Part shown: positions 1 to 15,538 of the stretch, piece by piece
Numbering within the stretch: the first letter of the stretch is position 1
How the letters are laid out: each line of letters begins with the position of its first letter
NCBI GenBank assembly: GCA_025331445.1
Contig: JAIWNE010000005.1
Span: 62,001 to 126,000 of the forward strand
DNA length: 64,000 bases
DNA from: Blakeslea trispora
Taxonomy: Eukaryota > Mucoromycota > Mucoromycetes > Mucorales > Choanephoraceae
Direction of reading: 5' to 3'
Notes under the pieces: generated by a model
Database searches by the model: none
What the model saw: the letters and a program-made list of their open reading frames with translations, nothing else
Told to the model about the DNA's origin: nothing
Position numbers and translations under genes: made by a program

Positions 1-1
1 A

Positions 2-807
2 GAGGAAGTAGATGTCTTATTTGAAGAAGATAGAGGTTTCTGGCAGTCTTTGCGCGAATTATCTCACAAGAGCAAAAGGCCCATTGTTATGACCTGCAAC
101 AGCGATACATCAGTTGTGCCTCATGACAAGCTTCAGATTCAATCCACACTTCATTTTGAAGCGCCTAACGAAAACAGCCTTCTGCCTTATCTTCAGCTTG
201 TTTGCTACTTTGAAGGATTTGAAAAAGTAAAGCGCCATGACTTGAGCTATATTGCTCGATTGTATCAGTATGATATCAGAAAGATATTGAATGCTCTACA
301 GCTCTGGCTAAGTCATGACACACAAGAAGACCTGTTTGCACACATAATGGGGTTTTCTGATCTACTATCCTTGCATCATCCAAATCGCTTTGTAGACAGG
401 CTCAATGGGCTAAACATGAGAGAGAAGATGCTATGTAAACATTTCTATTTTGAGCGATTCAAATGCGCCTCCATAGACACCATAGAGCAAGTGGATTCTC
501 TTTTAGAAATGTATAGCTTTACAGACGCTTATATCGGCTTATCCGATCAGAGAATGCATCAGGTAAATTATGAACTGCATAAAGAAAGACGGTCGAATTA
601 AACTTGAAGCTATAAAAGATTTATGACACGGATCAGTATCAATATGAGAGAAATGATATGCAGTCTGTCAAAATGATTTACAAAAACCCAACTGATTTAG
701 ACCATTGGCATCTAGAAGAAACGATGGAAGATTTTATTTATACCAGCAATGATGGGCAATACGACCCTTATTTAGACATGCAATTCAAGACGATTGTAAA
801 AAACTAA
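2..807 (+). CDS. ELG1: ELG1/ATAD5-type clamp-unloader subunit, C-terminal part (5' end outside window)
   Basis: Large subunit of the alternative RFC complex that unloads PCNA from DNA after replication (family knowledge). The frame is already open at base 2 and starts with a Walker-B-like EEVDVLFEED, followed by a KRPIVMTCNS segment and the AAA lid region DIRKILNALQLWL, the order seen in Elg1/ATAD5. The first exon ends at 562 on a codon boundary (donor GTAAAT). An acceptor at 636 (74 nt intron) or 663 (101 nt) keeps the frame, and translation ends at TAA 805-807 with a short acidic tail. The N-terminal part, including the P-loop, lies upstream of the window. It is convergent with the M28 peptidase gene, with about 100 bases between stops. 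Family assignment is good; the exact acceptor is uncertain. Confidence 0.78.
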
Positions 808-908
808 AGAAGATGCATTCTCTTTTAGCTGAAGAAACACAAAGAAATTATGGTTCATCATAGAGCTTTATGCCCTTGAAATAAATAATATTTGCACCTC
901 TTTTATTA

Positions 909-3403
909 TTAAACAAGAGCATTCTGTGCTCTGCGAATTGCTTGAGCCACTCTGTCTTCAGCTTCACGGACTGATTTCCTATCCTTGGCATCATGTGCTT
1001 CAACGATAGTTGGGAAAGACTGACCAGAATATCCAGTCCAAAGCCCAGGTGCATAAATCATATGCTTATACCATTCACGTCCCTTGACACCCTTTTCATC
1101 AATAAAGCCACGCTCAAACAGACTTAGCCTTTGATTCATCTTTTCGACACGTTTAGCCCATTTGGACGAAAGCTTCTGATCTGTATCTGTACCATCAATA
1201 AAATGTTTCAACTTGCTCTGGATCTGTCTGTAGCTTTCTTCAAAAGCACTTGCCTCTTTTACTAAACTGTTGACTGCTTTTTTGAGGGAAGGGAATGTGT
1301 GAGGTGCAGCATAAGCATACAACTGATGGACATATTTCTGAAGTTCAACAGCATATTCCAATGGGCGGATGGGTAAAACTAGGTCATCAGCCAGTCGAAG
1401 AAGAAGAAGTCCAAGAAGTCGGACTGATGTTTGATGGTACTTGAAGCTAGGGTCGCCAAAACGTTTCATCCAGTTAAAGTTATCATAGACACTATGATAA
1501 ACACCATAATCACCCTTGAAACTTATGTCCATCGATGCTATACCAACATGTTCAAAAAATGCAGTATAGTCTGATCCACTACCAATGATGTCCACAAATG
1601 GATGAAGAGAAGGCACGCCCGTGTCGTTTGTTCGTTCGCCCCATGCTTCATAAACAGATTTACCTGTGAGAGGATCTGTTATCATGTTTGATGTTTCATA
1701 TATCAATTGTCTAAGTGATGGAGTTGCTGCAACCTCGAGATAAGGTCCGGAAACACCTGAATCGCAATTTAGATAAGCTGCTCCATTTTTAGATAACCAT
1801 TCCTTGTTTTCTTCAACCCATTCAGTAGAGCCAATCAAGCCATACTCTTCTGCATCCCAAGAAGCAAGAATGATGGTACGCTTAGGTCTCCAACCTGTCT
1901 GTAACATCTGACCCAAGATACGAGCAATTTCAAGCTAATCAAAGGATGAGAAAAAAAAAAGAATTTTGAGCGCTTTTCTTTGTCGCATCTCTCTCTCTTT
2001 CTTACCAATACAGCAGATCCCGAATTTGGATCAACAGCACCATAGACCCAAGCATCACGATGATTACCAATAACAATGGCTCTTTCAGGCTCAACAGAAC
2101 CCTCAATTCGACCGATGGTGTTCCAAATAGGAGTTATGTTATAACTAACAATGTTTTCCATCTCAACTAACCCCTCAGTCGGCCCACTGTAATAGTCTAC
2201 TTCTGTTGAGCCTCCAGCCCAATCGAATTCATGCAACACACCATGACCTTGAGTTGCCTTTAGTAACGGGAGCGCATCTTCCCAAGATAACGGTAAAGAG
2301 GGAATGCCGGGAATAACAGTGACCTCTTCCATTTTAAGACGAGTGGCATTCTCGGTAGCCGGAATACCTGGAGTCAAAGGGTCTCCAGGATAAATGTTGA
2401 TTGACCCTACAGAACCCCTTTGGACAGAGGATGGTGGACGCCAAGGCCCATCAGGATATGGTTTAGAGGGATTTAGATCTTCATTTTTGTTTAGAGGACC
2501 ATCCTCAATTGGGTCAGAGTAGATGAGCACACCTACACATCCATATCGTTCAGCAGCTTTGACCTGAAGACCACGCATGGTCTCACCATATCTAACAAGT
2601 GCAATAGATCCATTGACTTGAATCTCTTGATCCACTAGAAACTGAAAATCTTCCAAACGTCCATAATTGGCATAAATGACAGGACCTTTGGCAGTCCCGT
2701 TCTTTGAATAACCTAAGATGATATTAAGTGATCTGTAGGTTTTCTCTCCTCCTTTCTTTTTTTTTTGTCGTTTTTTTAACTTACCATGAAACAAGGGAAC
2801 AACATCTGGATCGTTAGTGTATTCATCATTTGGCACTCGATCTTCTTTTAGTTTGGCTACATAACGAAGATTTTCGGGGCCAGAAACGATGGCAAGACGT
2901 CGGGAAACAGGATGGTTCAGTAATGGCCAGTATGTCTCTATTTTAGTATTAGGGATGCCAAATTCGTTCATCTTTTGTCGAGTCCATTCGGCCAGATGCT
3001 TATCATTCAAAGATCCAGCTACATGAGGATATGAAGTATAGTGCTTCAAATAGCTTTGAAGGCGTTTAGCAGAAGGCAAGTCCAACATCATTTGCTCTGC
3101 TGAAGAAAGTCTACGAGTAGGAAATCGATTTTGTTGTTCGCCTAAACCATATGAAAACAGCAGGACAGCCAAAACCAGTACAAATAATGCTACAATAGTA
3201 ACGATTTGAAAAATGATACGACCAGAGCTTTTGCGAGGAGGCTCTAATGTCATGGTTTGTCGGTTAAGTATGGATACATTTTCTGATGGATCATGTCCTA
3301 TAAGCCACTCTCTCGCTCTGGAAAAGTATCCAGGTGGCTTCTTTGTATTCTCAGCTGAGCGACCTCTGTCTTGAGGTATACTACTATATCCTTCTGGAGC
3401 CAT
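909..3403 (-). CDS. Transferrin receptor/PSMA-like M28 metallopeptidase (Vps70/Tre1-like), type II membrane protein
   Basis: Exons 3403-2006 and 1934-909, 71 nt intron, phase 0, 807 aa. A cytosolic N-tail is followed by one membrane segment at about residues 63-85, a protease-associated region (about 240-330), the M28 peptidase core, and a helical dimerisation-like C-terminus. The di-zinc ligands known from glutamate carboxypeptidase II are all visible: HRDAWVYGAVDPNSG (His, Asp), SWDAEEYGLIGS (catalytic Glu pair), LNCDSG (Asp) and GVYHSVYDNF (His). The protein therefore looks catalytically competent, unlike the transferrin receptor itself. Yeast relatives Vps70 and Tre1/Tre2 act in vacuolar and transporter sorting; which of these it matches cannot be decided here. 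The start is the first ATG after an A-rich leader. The membrane topology is inferred. Confidence 0.88.
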
Positions 3404-5582
3404 ATCTGATACTTTAACCTCTGATAACAGAGTTAAATGAGAAGAAAAAAAAAATAATGCGAGTCTAAACCAAACCCTTTTTCTGAGTTTGATTTTTAAA
3501 ACTGCTGCTCTGAGTGTTAAATCGCTTTTTTTATGTTAAACCTTATAATGAACAGAGTATATTCAGCTTTCTGTAACTGATCTCTGAGTGATGCGATGAG
3601 TACCAGCTCAATAACAAGTGATACCCAGCTCAAATTAACTGGTATCAGACACTTTGATTTCCTTGAAGTGATGGCGAACCTAGATAACACATGGCTTCAT
3701 TAGGTGGTACTTTGTACTCTGTGTAAGAGTATATCCAAATAATGCGTCTCTTTATGAGAATACGTAGCCGATCAGCTTTTTAAAGTGAGGGAACATTCCT
3801 CTCAATTCATTCATTATATCCTCATATGGCGCCCTATACTTTCTCGTTTTGAGAAGACGATATGATTCTAGCAATAGCATGGTTTTGAAAGAAAGCTACC
3901 AACGTTGTACTGGTGAACGATAAAGGGCACAAAAGAAGTATCTATTAGAAACATCATTAAGACAGTGATGGTAGTAGGAGATATCGTTCTAATCAAGACT
4001 TGTTTCGGCTGCTTAGTATCGCTTCTTATGAAAGTGTGCATCTTGCAAACAAAATGTTCTTTTGTATTCGATTTATGAATTTATCAACTACTTTTATGCT
4101 AATAGATGAACTTGTGTTTCTAATATTAGACCTGTGTCTAGAAGGACATTTGTATGTCTCTTTTGTAATAAAGCATGATCTGAGACTTAATCCAATTCAT
4201 TTGAATAGCATATAAAGCATAATTGTATTCCGCTCTCTTGACATCATGCAGTAACCACATCATTGTGAACTTGAGCTCATCAGAACAACTAGTGTCTACC
4301 ATATGAACTGAAATATGAATTTTGCTGCTTGTGGATGTCTGGTTATGGTGCGATTTTTACATGCATAAAGTGTTGCAAATGCATCAAGGTGCTTTTTTCT
4401 TTTCTTTTAAATCGCTTGAAACCTGTTATAATCCTCCTCCATCAGTCATAATTTTTCTCATTTGAGGAGATAGATACACAACATCCTTTTTCTCTTGAAA
4501 GAGTATCAACGGACGTAACTACATCTAAGGCTAATTGCATGATTATATAAAGGCACTGTGCTCCTAAATTGTACTGGCAACTGCTTTCTCTAACGTGACA
4601 ATGTTGCTCTTTACGCTTGCAGTAAGATTTAAGGTACAGCATTAGCTCAGAATAGATGTAATTAACGCCACCATTAAATTAGGACACAATCCTATGTCCC
4701 CAAAACAGAAAGGTAGCAGGGATAAAGCAATCAATAAATTTAATGATATCTGTATCATGTAATCATCAAAAGGCAAATCCAGGTACGAAATTGTATCAAC
4801 AAGTTCAAAGTGTCTAATCACCATTTACAAAACTAAGCAAGTTGTATTGAAGAACTAACTTGGCAAATAAAAAAAAAAGACAAGCATCTTTACCAATACT
4901 AGACAAAAAATGCTAAAGAGAAGAACCAAGCACTATGTCAACTAGTCAGTATAGAGTCAGCATAATTGCTGTGATATTCCAGTATTATAAGGAAAATAGG
5001 TTAAAAGCCTTATTTTTTACTCTTTTTTTTTAATCCCACAAGCCTTCGTAACACAATAATTTACTAATGTCGTTATGATGTACAATAATGATCTTCATGT
5101 CATGGTAACAAGTTGGCCAAGAAAAGCAAACCCAAATGTCTTGATAATTCAACGTAAGGTCTCACTTTGAAAACTGATGAAATTAGGAGCACAAGCATTG
5201 GCTGTATGTCTCGCTTATGAAGCTATTAAGGCATTCTGTTTGTATTACCAACTGGCTATAGGGGCATTGCATTTCACAAAATCAAAGGGTCGATTATTTA
5301 AAAACAAGCAGTTCAAGTTAAACTTGTCCACAAAAAAAAGTAGTGTCAGATTCTAAATTCAACACTATTTAGGAAGCGCCTCTTCTCGATCAAGATGAGC
5401 TTGCAAGGACACAAAAGAAAGTTTGATATTTGGACATTGAGCGATCTTTTTTTTAGGATAGTAAATGATAATAAATTAATTTTCTCTCTTTCTCCCACTT
5501 TTTCTCTCTCTCTCTCTCTCTTTTTTTCTTTTCTTTTTTTCTTCTTTTCTTTCTACTTTATGCGTAACACTTTGTGCTTATT
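3404..5582. other. Intergenic region, 2.2 kb, between divergent peptidase and LIM-RhoGAP genes
   Basis: It holds the promoters of both divergent genes. Short open frames occur but none shows splicing logic, domain motifs or a convincing start. The last 120 bases (about 5470-5582) are a CT-rich pyrimidine tract leading into the LIM-RhoGAP start, a common fungal core-promoter/leader feature. I see nothing else that I can name. Confidence 0.6.
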
Positions 5583-8500
5583 ATGTTAAACCAACAGACA
5601 GTCATACAGCAATCGTTTCCAATATGTCCTGTTTGCCAAACAACTTGCGTATCTTCACCTTCTTCCATTATCATCTTCAATCAAGTATATCATGATACGT
5701 GTTTTATTTGTGAGGTAAATAGAGGAGTGCAATGCGCAGGAGAGCGATCAAAAAGAACATCATAGACACATAATAAAAGATAGGAGTACGGATTTATAAG
5801 GAGGGAAAAACAACAAAACAAAACATTACTGTATTCATAATTAATTCCTTTTGTCTCTTTGTTCTTTTTCTTTCTTTCTTTTTTGGCTCTGACTCCTTTT
5901 TTTTTATAGGACTGTAGAACTCCATTGAAAAACACAAAACACCATTTGTTATTTCAACAGCAGAAGAAAAAAATACTCTTATGTGAATCACATTACATAG
6001 ATCGTACGACTATGGACAAATGTTCTGCTTGTGTAACAGCAACTGATCAATATGAGTTTCAAGGCCAGACATATTGTTGGTATCATTATTCAAAGATTCC
6101 AGAAACCCATTGTGCCGGCTGCGATCAAGCCATTCTTAAGCAATTTGTTGAACACAAAGACATGCCTCATCAAATTTGGCACCCAGAATGTTACATGATA
6201 TTCAAGTTTTGGAATATTAAATTATCTCTTTCACTTCCAAAGAATCAAGGTGAATTAAGCAGTAAGAAATCAAATGGTGTTTAAGCAATGACATTCTGGA
6301 TTCTCAAATTTCTATAGTGAAGCAATCTATGGAAATACAGAAAAAAATGGAAGAAAAAGTTAGCCGTGTTTGGACAGACTTATCTTCGTTCGAGGAGTCT
6401 TCTGCCAACTGTATATCAGATATGCTCCTGTATGTGGCTGCTGGCTCTCGTACCGAAATCATTCGGATGGCGCATCAATTCATTATTCATTTAGGAGCCT
6501 TGTTCTCTGCCCTTGATTTCATTCAAATAGAGTTTGAAAAAAGAAACCAAGGTAACCCAAAGAAGCAAGAAAGGAAAATAGAAGCAACTTAACTTAAATA
6601 GTTTATGAATAGAGTTTGGTTGTCAAAAAGATGCAGTGCTAATGTGCAAGCAACTTGATCTGTTCTTCCGTCTCATATCCAAACCGAGCGACTCAATAAC
6701 ACAGGAACTACTTCAACTGATTACTGGACTGGCACAACGATTGAAATCATTGATTCGAACTGGACTTGCAGCATCACTATGTTTGGTAAGAGAAAAGGAA
6801 TAGGTATATATTTTTCTTTATTTGGGGGGAGGAGAGGGAGAAGGAGGGGGAGGAAGAGAGAACTTGTTTATATGGGGGAGGTTTTTTTTTCTTGTAATAA
6901 ACCATGTGAACACACAAACTCAAACATACAACTTAATAAAGGAGCGTGAATTTGGTCTTGTTGCGATACATCAGTTTTTAAGCCAATTGTTGGAATTGCA
7001 AAGAAAGCGAGTTTGGATTTCTGGAAGATATTGGTTCAGTGACACACCAACCCACAACTCAGTAATTGCATCCAATGTATGTCAACGGTGTCAAGCAATC
7101 ATTATGGATACAGATTGTTATCGATGGCAACAGTACAAATGGCATTCTGACTGCTTTGTTTGTCGTACCTGCTCTATGCCGCTAGATGAACTCACATCGT
7201 TTATGATCAACAATACAGCATATTGTTCTTCTTGCAGACACGAAGATGGCGAACCCGCTTCTTATGTCTCGGTTTTGGCTCAGCAGATCGATCAATTAAA
7301 ATCCTCTTTATTGCAATCTACCAGGAAACATACGAGCCTAGGTAACAAAAAAAAGAGAGTGACGAGTAGTGACAAACACTGATGTAAATGAGTTAGACAA
7401 AAGCCAGGAGTTTACAATATCGCGTCCAAAAAGGCAACGATCTTTGCTATCAATGTTGGGTACTCCTCGATCAGAACGAAAGCCTTCAGTACTAATTAAC
7501 AACATGAAGAATATCAGAAAGGACGAGAGCAAGACAAAAGCGATACAGAGAGGTAACCTATTAACAAGAAGCCTTCGTCGTACTTTTAGCCATCCCACTT
7601 CACCTCGTCCTACTGCATCCACTTCGTCTGTATCCGCTTCATCACAAAACATTTTTCATGAGATTTTTGATCCTACAAGACCAACGACAAAACTGTCCTA
7701 TATGCCTATCCTCACTGGCGTACAAGATTATATTGTACGCCACGCTGCTGTTATAGCCATTCAGCCGCTTATTGTGCCACCATTTTCGCTAGATGAACTT
7801 GTCAATCTAATTGAGACAAAGGATCAACCCAAAAAGAATCATTCAGCATCTGTGTTATGGGAAAGACTTATTACTCATATCAAGTTAACTCCTTCAACAC
7901 CCTCCCTCAATCAAGTGAGTAACATGACAAAGACATTTGGCATACCACTCTCTATTGCAGCAAAACGAGACTTTCAGGCAGAAGAATTATCTCGAGGTGT
8001 CACTTTATGCGATTTTGATTATCCCTTATTGAATGCTTGCTTCTCGAGGAATGCTATTGTCCCTCGTTTTGTTAAGAGCTGCATTTCCATTATTATGCAG
8101 TCAGGTATGTTTTTGTTAAAAAAGAGATTTCATGCTTTATTTGACTAAAGAAGAATAATGGAATATAGACATGTCAACAGAAGGTATTTTTCGCAAGAAT
8201 GGTAACATTCGTGAACTCAAGCAACTTGCTGATGCAATCGACAATAAACCTGAGGACACAGACTCTTTACTTGCTAACGAAAATACTATCCAACTAGCAG
8301 CACTATTGAAACGATACTTGCGAGAACTTCCAGAGCCTTTATTGACTCAGACATTACATCCATTATTCATGAGATGCAATCAAATGGCAGAACCAAAGAG
8401 AAAACATGCGCTTCATCTGGTGTGTTGTCTTATGCCTAAACCAAATCGAGATACGATGATTTTGATTTTTGCCTGTCTCAATTGGGTATCCCGCTTTAGC

Positions 8501-8980
8501 CAGACAAACAAAATGGACGTTGCAAACCTAGCACGTGTGATTGCACCTAGTGTATTTTATGAAAGATCTACAAATTGTTTGGCCGAATACAGACACAATG
8601 CACAACTTGATGAAATCAATATTATTGAGACGCTAATCCAACATATCGACCAGTTCTCTGTAGTAAGCTATTTCAAGCTTATCATCAATCCCTAATCATT
8701 TACTAAAACCTTTTTTTTTCTGACATAGGTACCTTCCGATTTAGTTATTTTGACAACGAATGATATTCACCAAGACATCTCTCATTTCAAGTCAAGATAC
8801 TTTGTGCGGCATTACTCAGCATTGCTTTCTGAGATGCAGTATGGAATTAAAGATGTAAAAATAACTCTGCAAAGCAAAAAACATCACTTTGGTTTACCAA
8901 CAAGGAAGCGTAATAGCTTGGCCAATGATAAGCAAAGACGAGCTTCTTGGATACCAGGCTTATACCAAAATAAGAAATAA
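5583..8980 (+). CDS. LRG1: LIM-domain Rho GTPase-activating protein, Lrg1 type
   Basis: Eight exons: 5583-5714, 5910-6249, 6318-6551, 6613-6785, 6942-7341, 7397-8104, 8169-8662 and 8729-8980, giving 910 aa with all phases compatible. LIM1 lies at about residues 11-75 (CPVC, then HDTCFICEDC across the first intron, then CESH). An atypical LIM2 follows, containing the Lrg1-like WHPECYMIFKFWN. LIM3 is at about 339-392 (CQRC, HSDCFVCRTC, CSSC). The RhoGAP domain covers about 608-830, with the arginine finger in GIFRKNGN. Yeast Lrg1 has the same three-LIM plus RhoGAP order, acts on Rho1 and regulates cell-wall glucan synthesis and polarity. Intron 5 is best placed at 7342-7396 (55 nt, CTGAT branch). 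The acceptor of intron 4 (AAAG at 6941) is weak and could be 3 nt downstream. Confidence 0.86.
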
Positions 8981-9139
8981 TGTACCATAACCTCCAAAAT
9001 CAATACTATCATTCTTTAATTCTTCATACGTGCAACGTATTCATGTATGTGTATATTTTTTTTATTACTGTTTCTGTTTTTTTTATTTAGATAATATACA
9101 GTTAAATAACAAAGACAATTCTCAATAAATGTAATGCCT

Positions 9140-11323
<2,184 letters not shown>

Positions 11324-13426
11324 TTTCTGTAGGTGGATTTAACAACTAAAACAAATAAAAAAAAGATTAAAAAAAACCGAATCGATTATTATAAATGTGG
11401 GGGAAATGGGATTTTGTCAGCATAATTAAGGGCCCGTAAATCGGTTTAGTCAGAATTTAATTGTATCGCACATGATGGCATCTCACTTAATATCACCAAC
11501 CAGGTACACTTTGCGGCTAAACATTCAAGAGTTCTCACGGTGATTTTTTTTTAAGATTCTCAATATCAACCAATCAATTTGTATTGGTTTCATCTGATCT
11601 TGCAATCCACTTAAAGCATATCAAGGCATCAATGTAATTGACAATAGACAGGCTGACTTTTTAGAAATCCAATATTTGCTTTTTTTCTTATTGTTCAATT
11701 ACATATCAAAATTTCCAATGCTTAGCAATGCAATTGACACATATTTTGTCCATTGAGTCAAGACCAAATGATTGATGAGGATCAGCCTCTGAAACATACG
11801 CAACAAGGAGCTGAGTGCGCCTTTTTTTTAGGTCCATTGGTCTGGTTGTCTTGTTTGCTGTTGGCATATCTGGCATTTCTTCTTGCCTGATAAGAAGAAT
11901 TTAAATAGACTCCTAACCAGAATAAGAACACTAATTGTTAAATTGACATGGACTGCAGATAGAGAATATTCAGCACAACTGCTTTCTTTGACCCATGAAG
12001 CAGATGCACAGCTGTCGTATGTGAGCACGTATAAAAACTAGAAGGTACATAAAATCGGAAACTCAATCAGTTAGTATAAAAAAGTATAAAGTTATTTTGG
12101 CAGCTAATGTCAAAATGACAATAAATCAAACAATGTTCATAAAGTGCGAAACATAGATCATTTCAAACATTACCAGAGGTAATTCTAAAATCGAATGTTT
12201 AATAAGCATTGGTAAAGAAAAGCGATGATATGATATATAAAGTGTTCGATGTGCATACCTAACACATTGAAAGCATGGTCAGATTTATATGCATTGACTC
12301 TCTTCTCATTAATACTTGAAATAGCTATACGACATAATGCATGCGATAGCAGGATATTTGTATAGGCCTTATAACATCAAGGTAGCAGCATATAGCAAAA
12401 CAAGCAATGATTCTAAAGATTTCAATATAAGAAAAGACTGAATCATTACTTGGATAAAGGTAGTTTTGAGACATAATTACAAAGGGCTTGTCTATCGTTA
12501 TCACCTAATCTAAACTGATCTAAAAACATCCAACGAAACAAATGAACAAGTATGAAACGGTTATGCCTAATACATCGAAACACTAATCAAGACAAGAGCA
12601 AACCTTCTGAGAACAATTAACATCTCTCCAAGACATAAGCCAAGTTGACAATATGTCTTCCGCATATTAAAGGTGAGGGATGAAATCTAGCTACCATCAT
12701 CTTCCAATTAAGATGAACAGTCATTGTACTAGGAAAATTGCTCATGCAAACCTAATTACAACAATGTGGTTGATTGAAATCAAGATAGAAATAATCTATG
12801 TTCTTGTAGCAGAACTGATTCTTGCTATTTCTTTTTGATAGACAAACAGAATTAAATTTTTGTAAACCTGCAAATATCGCAACAACTTTCCAGCAACCAA
12901 AGCAAATCCTAGCCAGGATTTCTCATTGTATATTACTGTTCTTGTTAGATAACACTCACAAAAATTTTGCAGATGAAAACTAGATTCAATTTTAACAGCT
13001 TGACTATGTTGGAAAGAAAGCCTTCATATTATGTCATTTATAAATGTATTTGGGCTATTTCTCACGAACCTTGAAGCCTGAAGATCAAGCTGTTATGTAT
13101 GCAGTCGACTGTTTAACTGCTTTTTTTTTTTTTTAGCAAACCAAAACATGCAATGCAATATAAAGCCTAATTTAAATTCAACTGGACAAGAGTCCTATAT
13201 TGTAGCCAGTAGTTTCAATTGTAGCCAAGTGCTGCATAGAAAGAAGCCTGGGAATCCATCTCCTACTATCCAAAACAATATGTATATCTATTCTTGCTAC
13301 GTCTGTGTGCACATTAACGAAAAAAAAAAAAAAAAAAACTGAGGGAGATATATGAATTTTTTTATACAAATATATTATGGTATTTAAACTACTAGTCTTT
13401 TTTTTTTACACGTAAATAAAATAGTT
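11324..13426. other. Intergenic region, 2.1 kb
   Basis: It contains the upstream region of the carnitine acetyltransferase gene (right of 11323) and the 3' flank of the Gly/Gln-rich gene. It is AT-rich with A/T homopolymers. Open frames here are short and lack recognisable motifs. Two loosely similar stretches (about 12255-12290 and 12560-12595, both near CCTAA-ACAT-GAAA) were noted but are too weak to call a repeat. Confidence 0.6.
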
Positions 13427-14234
13427 TTACAAGAATTTACCCAACAAGCCAGCAACACCACTACTGTGCTGTTGTTGTTGTTGTTGTTGACCACCACTCA
13501 AACTACCCAGGATGCCCATAACTTGCTCAAGGCCACCACCGCCACCACCTTGTTGACCGGATTTTTGGGTCATAAATAATTTCATAGCCATCATAGCAGC
13601 GGATTGAAGCATTTCGGATTGATTGGCATTAGCTGAGTTACCACCTTGGGCCTTGAAAAGTTTCATAGCTTCACCCATAGCCAAGCCAACTAACTCATTG
13701 GATCCGCCATTTCCGCCACCACTTCCACCGGAGAACATCTTGAAGGCTTGCATAGCAGCAGCAGAACCTAAATCGCGAGATGAAACTTCTCCGTTAGGTT
13801 GTCCGTTGTTTTCATTGTAAACTCGGTTATGAGCTTGGGCAGCATTTTGTGCTTCATCTTCATTAACCTGTTGCTTATGAGGAGCATCATCATCATCGCG
13901 GTCAACAAGACGTGAGAGGACAGAAGAGAAAAGACCTTCCTCTTTTTAGGAAAAAAGAAATCAGCATATAAAGCGACATGAATTTCCATTATTTTACTTA
14001 CTGTCATCATCGTCATCATCACCGTCTTGTTGGACATGTTGCTTAGCAAGTCTAACAGCTTGAGACACGTCAGGCTTTTGGTAGCTGCCATAAGATTGGT
14101 TTTCACCACCACCTAAGGAGAAAATATATAAGGATCAAATCCTGAAGGTAAAAAAAAAAGAGAAAGCATTTCCATTTACCTTGGTAGGAATCAGCCTGAC
14201 CACCTTGATAAGAGTTAGCTTCACCGTATGACAT
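13427..14234 (-). CDS. Small Gly/Gln-rich protein, possibly related to fungal beta-flanking-type proteins
   Basis: Exons 14234-14180, 14112-14002 and 13941-13427 give 226 aa. The N-terminus (MSYGEANSYQGGQAD) is Tyr/Gly/Gln rich. A short basic helix, an acidic aspartate run, and a second Asp-rich stretch follow. The C-terminal half has repeated amphipathic helices rich in Ala/Met (AMQAFKMFSGG, MAMKLFMTQ) separated by Gly loops, a seven-Gln run, and the end GVAGLLGKFL. This layout resembles fungal beta-flanking and DUF7721-like proteins of unknown function; I recall that family only loosely, so the link is tentative. No signal peptide or membrane segment is seen. Consistent splice phases and clear coding bias make the gene itself secure. 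Confidence 0.72.
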
Positions 14235-15538
14235 AGTTCGAGAAAATGAGAATAACAAAGAAGAAAAAGAGAAGAATAGTAAAAAGTATACTTTTATTTT
14301 GCATTGATGTAAGAGGTGTTTGCGTAACAAATAAAACGTTAATAATTGTTACACAGCACTATTTTCTCTGCAGTCACTTTTCCCTAATTGGTCAAGTGGC
14401 CGAAATTTGCTCAAGATGTTTCCTATTTCTAGTTGACTAGCTTAATTAATGAACACACCAAGCGGAAAGATTATTTGCGCACTTTTAAAGAAAAAAATTA
14501 TGCAGTGTAATTTGTTCGAGATCAACTTTATTAAAAAAAATACCAGCTATCTAATCCTTGGTAATGATTAATCTTAGAATTATACCAACCCATATCTTTA
14601 TGAAAGTTAATCACGAACGATAAAATAAACAATGATAAAATGTAGAAGCTGTTTGATTGATGGAATTGAGTGATGTCTGACAATTACATATTGACGCGAC
14701 TTTCAATCATCTGAAGTCGAATCATGATCAGAAAAAAAAAAGAATAACCCCAAGTTTAATTTTTACTAGGGATTCTATAGTTGGCAATTTTTTTTTTTTG
14801 ATAAAGTTAATCCAAAACAAATTACAAAGTAGAGTCAAGTTTGTAAAAATGTTTTCTAAAGGAAAAGGACACGATCTATTTTTTTTCTAGTCATGATAGT
14901 ATTCTTTTGATAGTTTACTCCTGTTATCAACGACATAAAATTGAAGGGGAGTAATGTAAAACTTGAAGCAAGTGTCGATTAGAAACACAGTATGAGGGAT
15001 CCAATGCATTTGGATAGTGGCATAAAATATCGATGATGTAAGTGAAATCCTCAGAAATACAGCCAAGGCATCTTCATCTACGTTGGGCAGCTATGCTTAT
15101 CTCTACTTGGTCATGGTAATTGTTTAGATAACAAGTGATCTACTTCTGGTCTTTACCAATTGATTCTTTTTTATTTCAAGACCATTGTGTTCTAGCTACC
15201 GTATCTTCATTTTTGGAGATAATTTATCATATACGCTGAGATTTCAAGGAGATGATTTACAGCAAGTAAACTGGAACATGATATTTGATTTATAGTCAAA
15301 AAACGCACACAAATTGATTAAGCATTATTTCAATACTGTCAAACAAAGCTAAAATAAAGTAAGAAAACAGTACTCCAGGTGAGCGTGAGATTTTGACACA
15401 GCCTTGAATTGAGTATGTGAACTTTTTTTTTCGCCATCATGATCTTATTTGTTCTTTGTCTCTCTCTTTTTTTCTCATTGAGTCCATAAAGAAATGAAGA
15501 TAGTTTATCACAATGTATAAAATATGAGTTTTATTGAA
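14235..15538. other. Intergenic region, 1.3 kb
   Basis: Upstream of the Gly/Gln-rich gene and downstream of the 88-codon gene. AT-rich with poly-A/T runs (for example near 14733 and 14790). No coding or RNA feature could be supported. Confidence 0.6.

Noticed and set aside
7347..7355. Possible homopolymer frameshift in LRG1
   Set aside because: Removing one A leads into a TGA before the next exon frame, so an indel does not repair it, whereas a 55-nt intron does.
12255..12595. Possible diverged direct repeat (about 12255 and 12560)
   Set aside because: The match is short and interrupted. It is not stronger than expected in AT-rich sequence.
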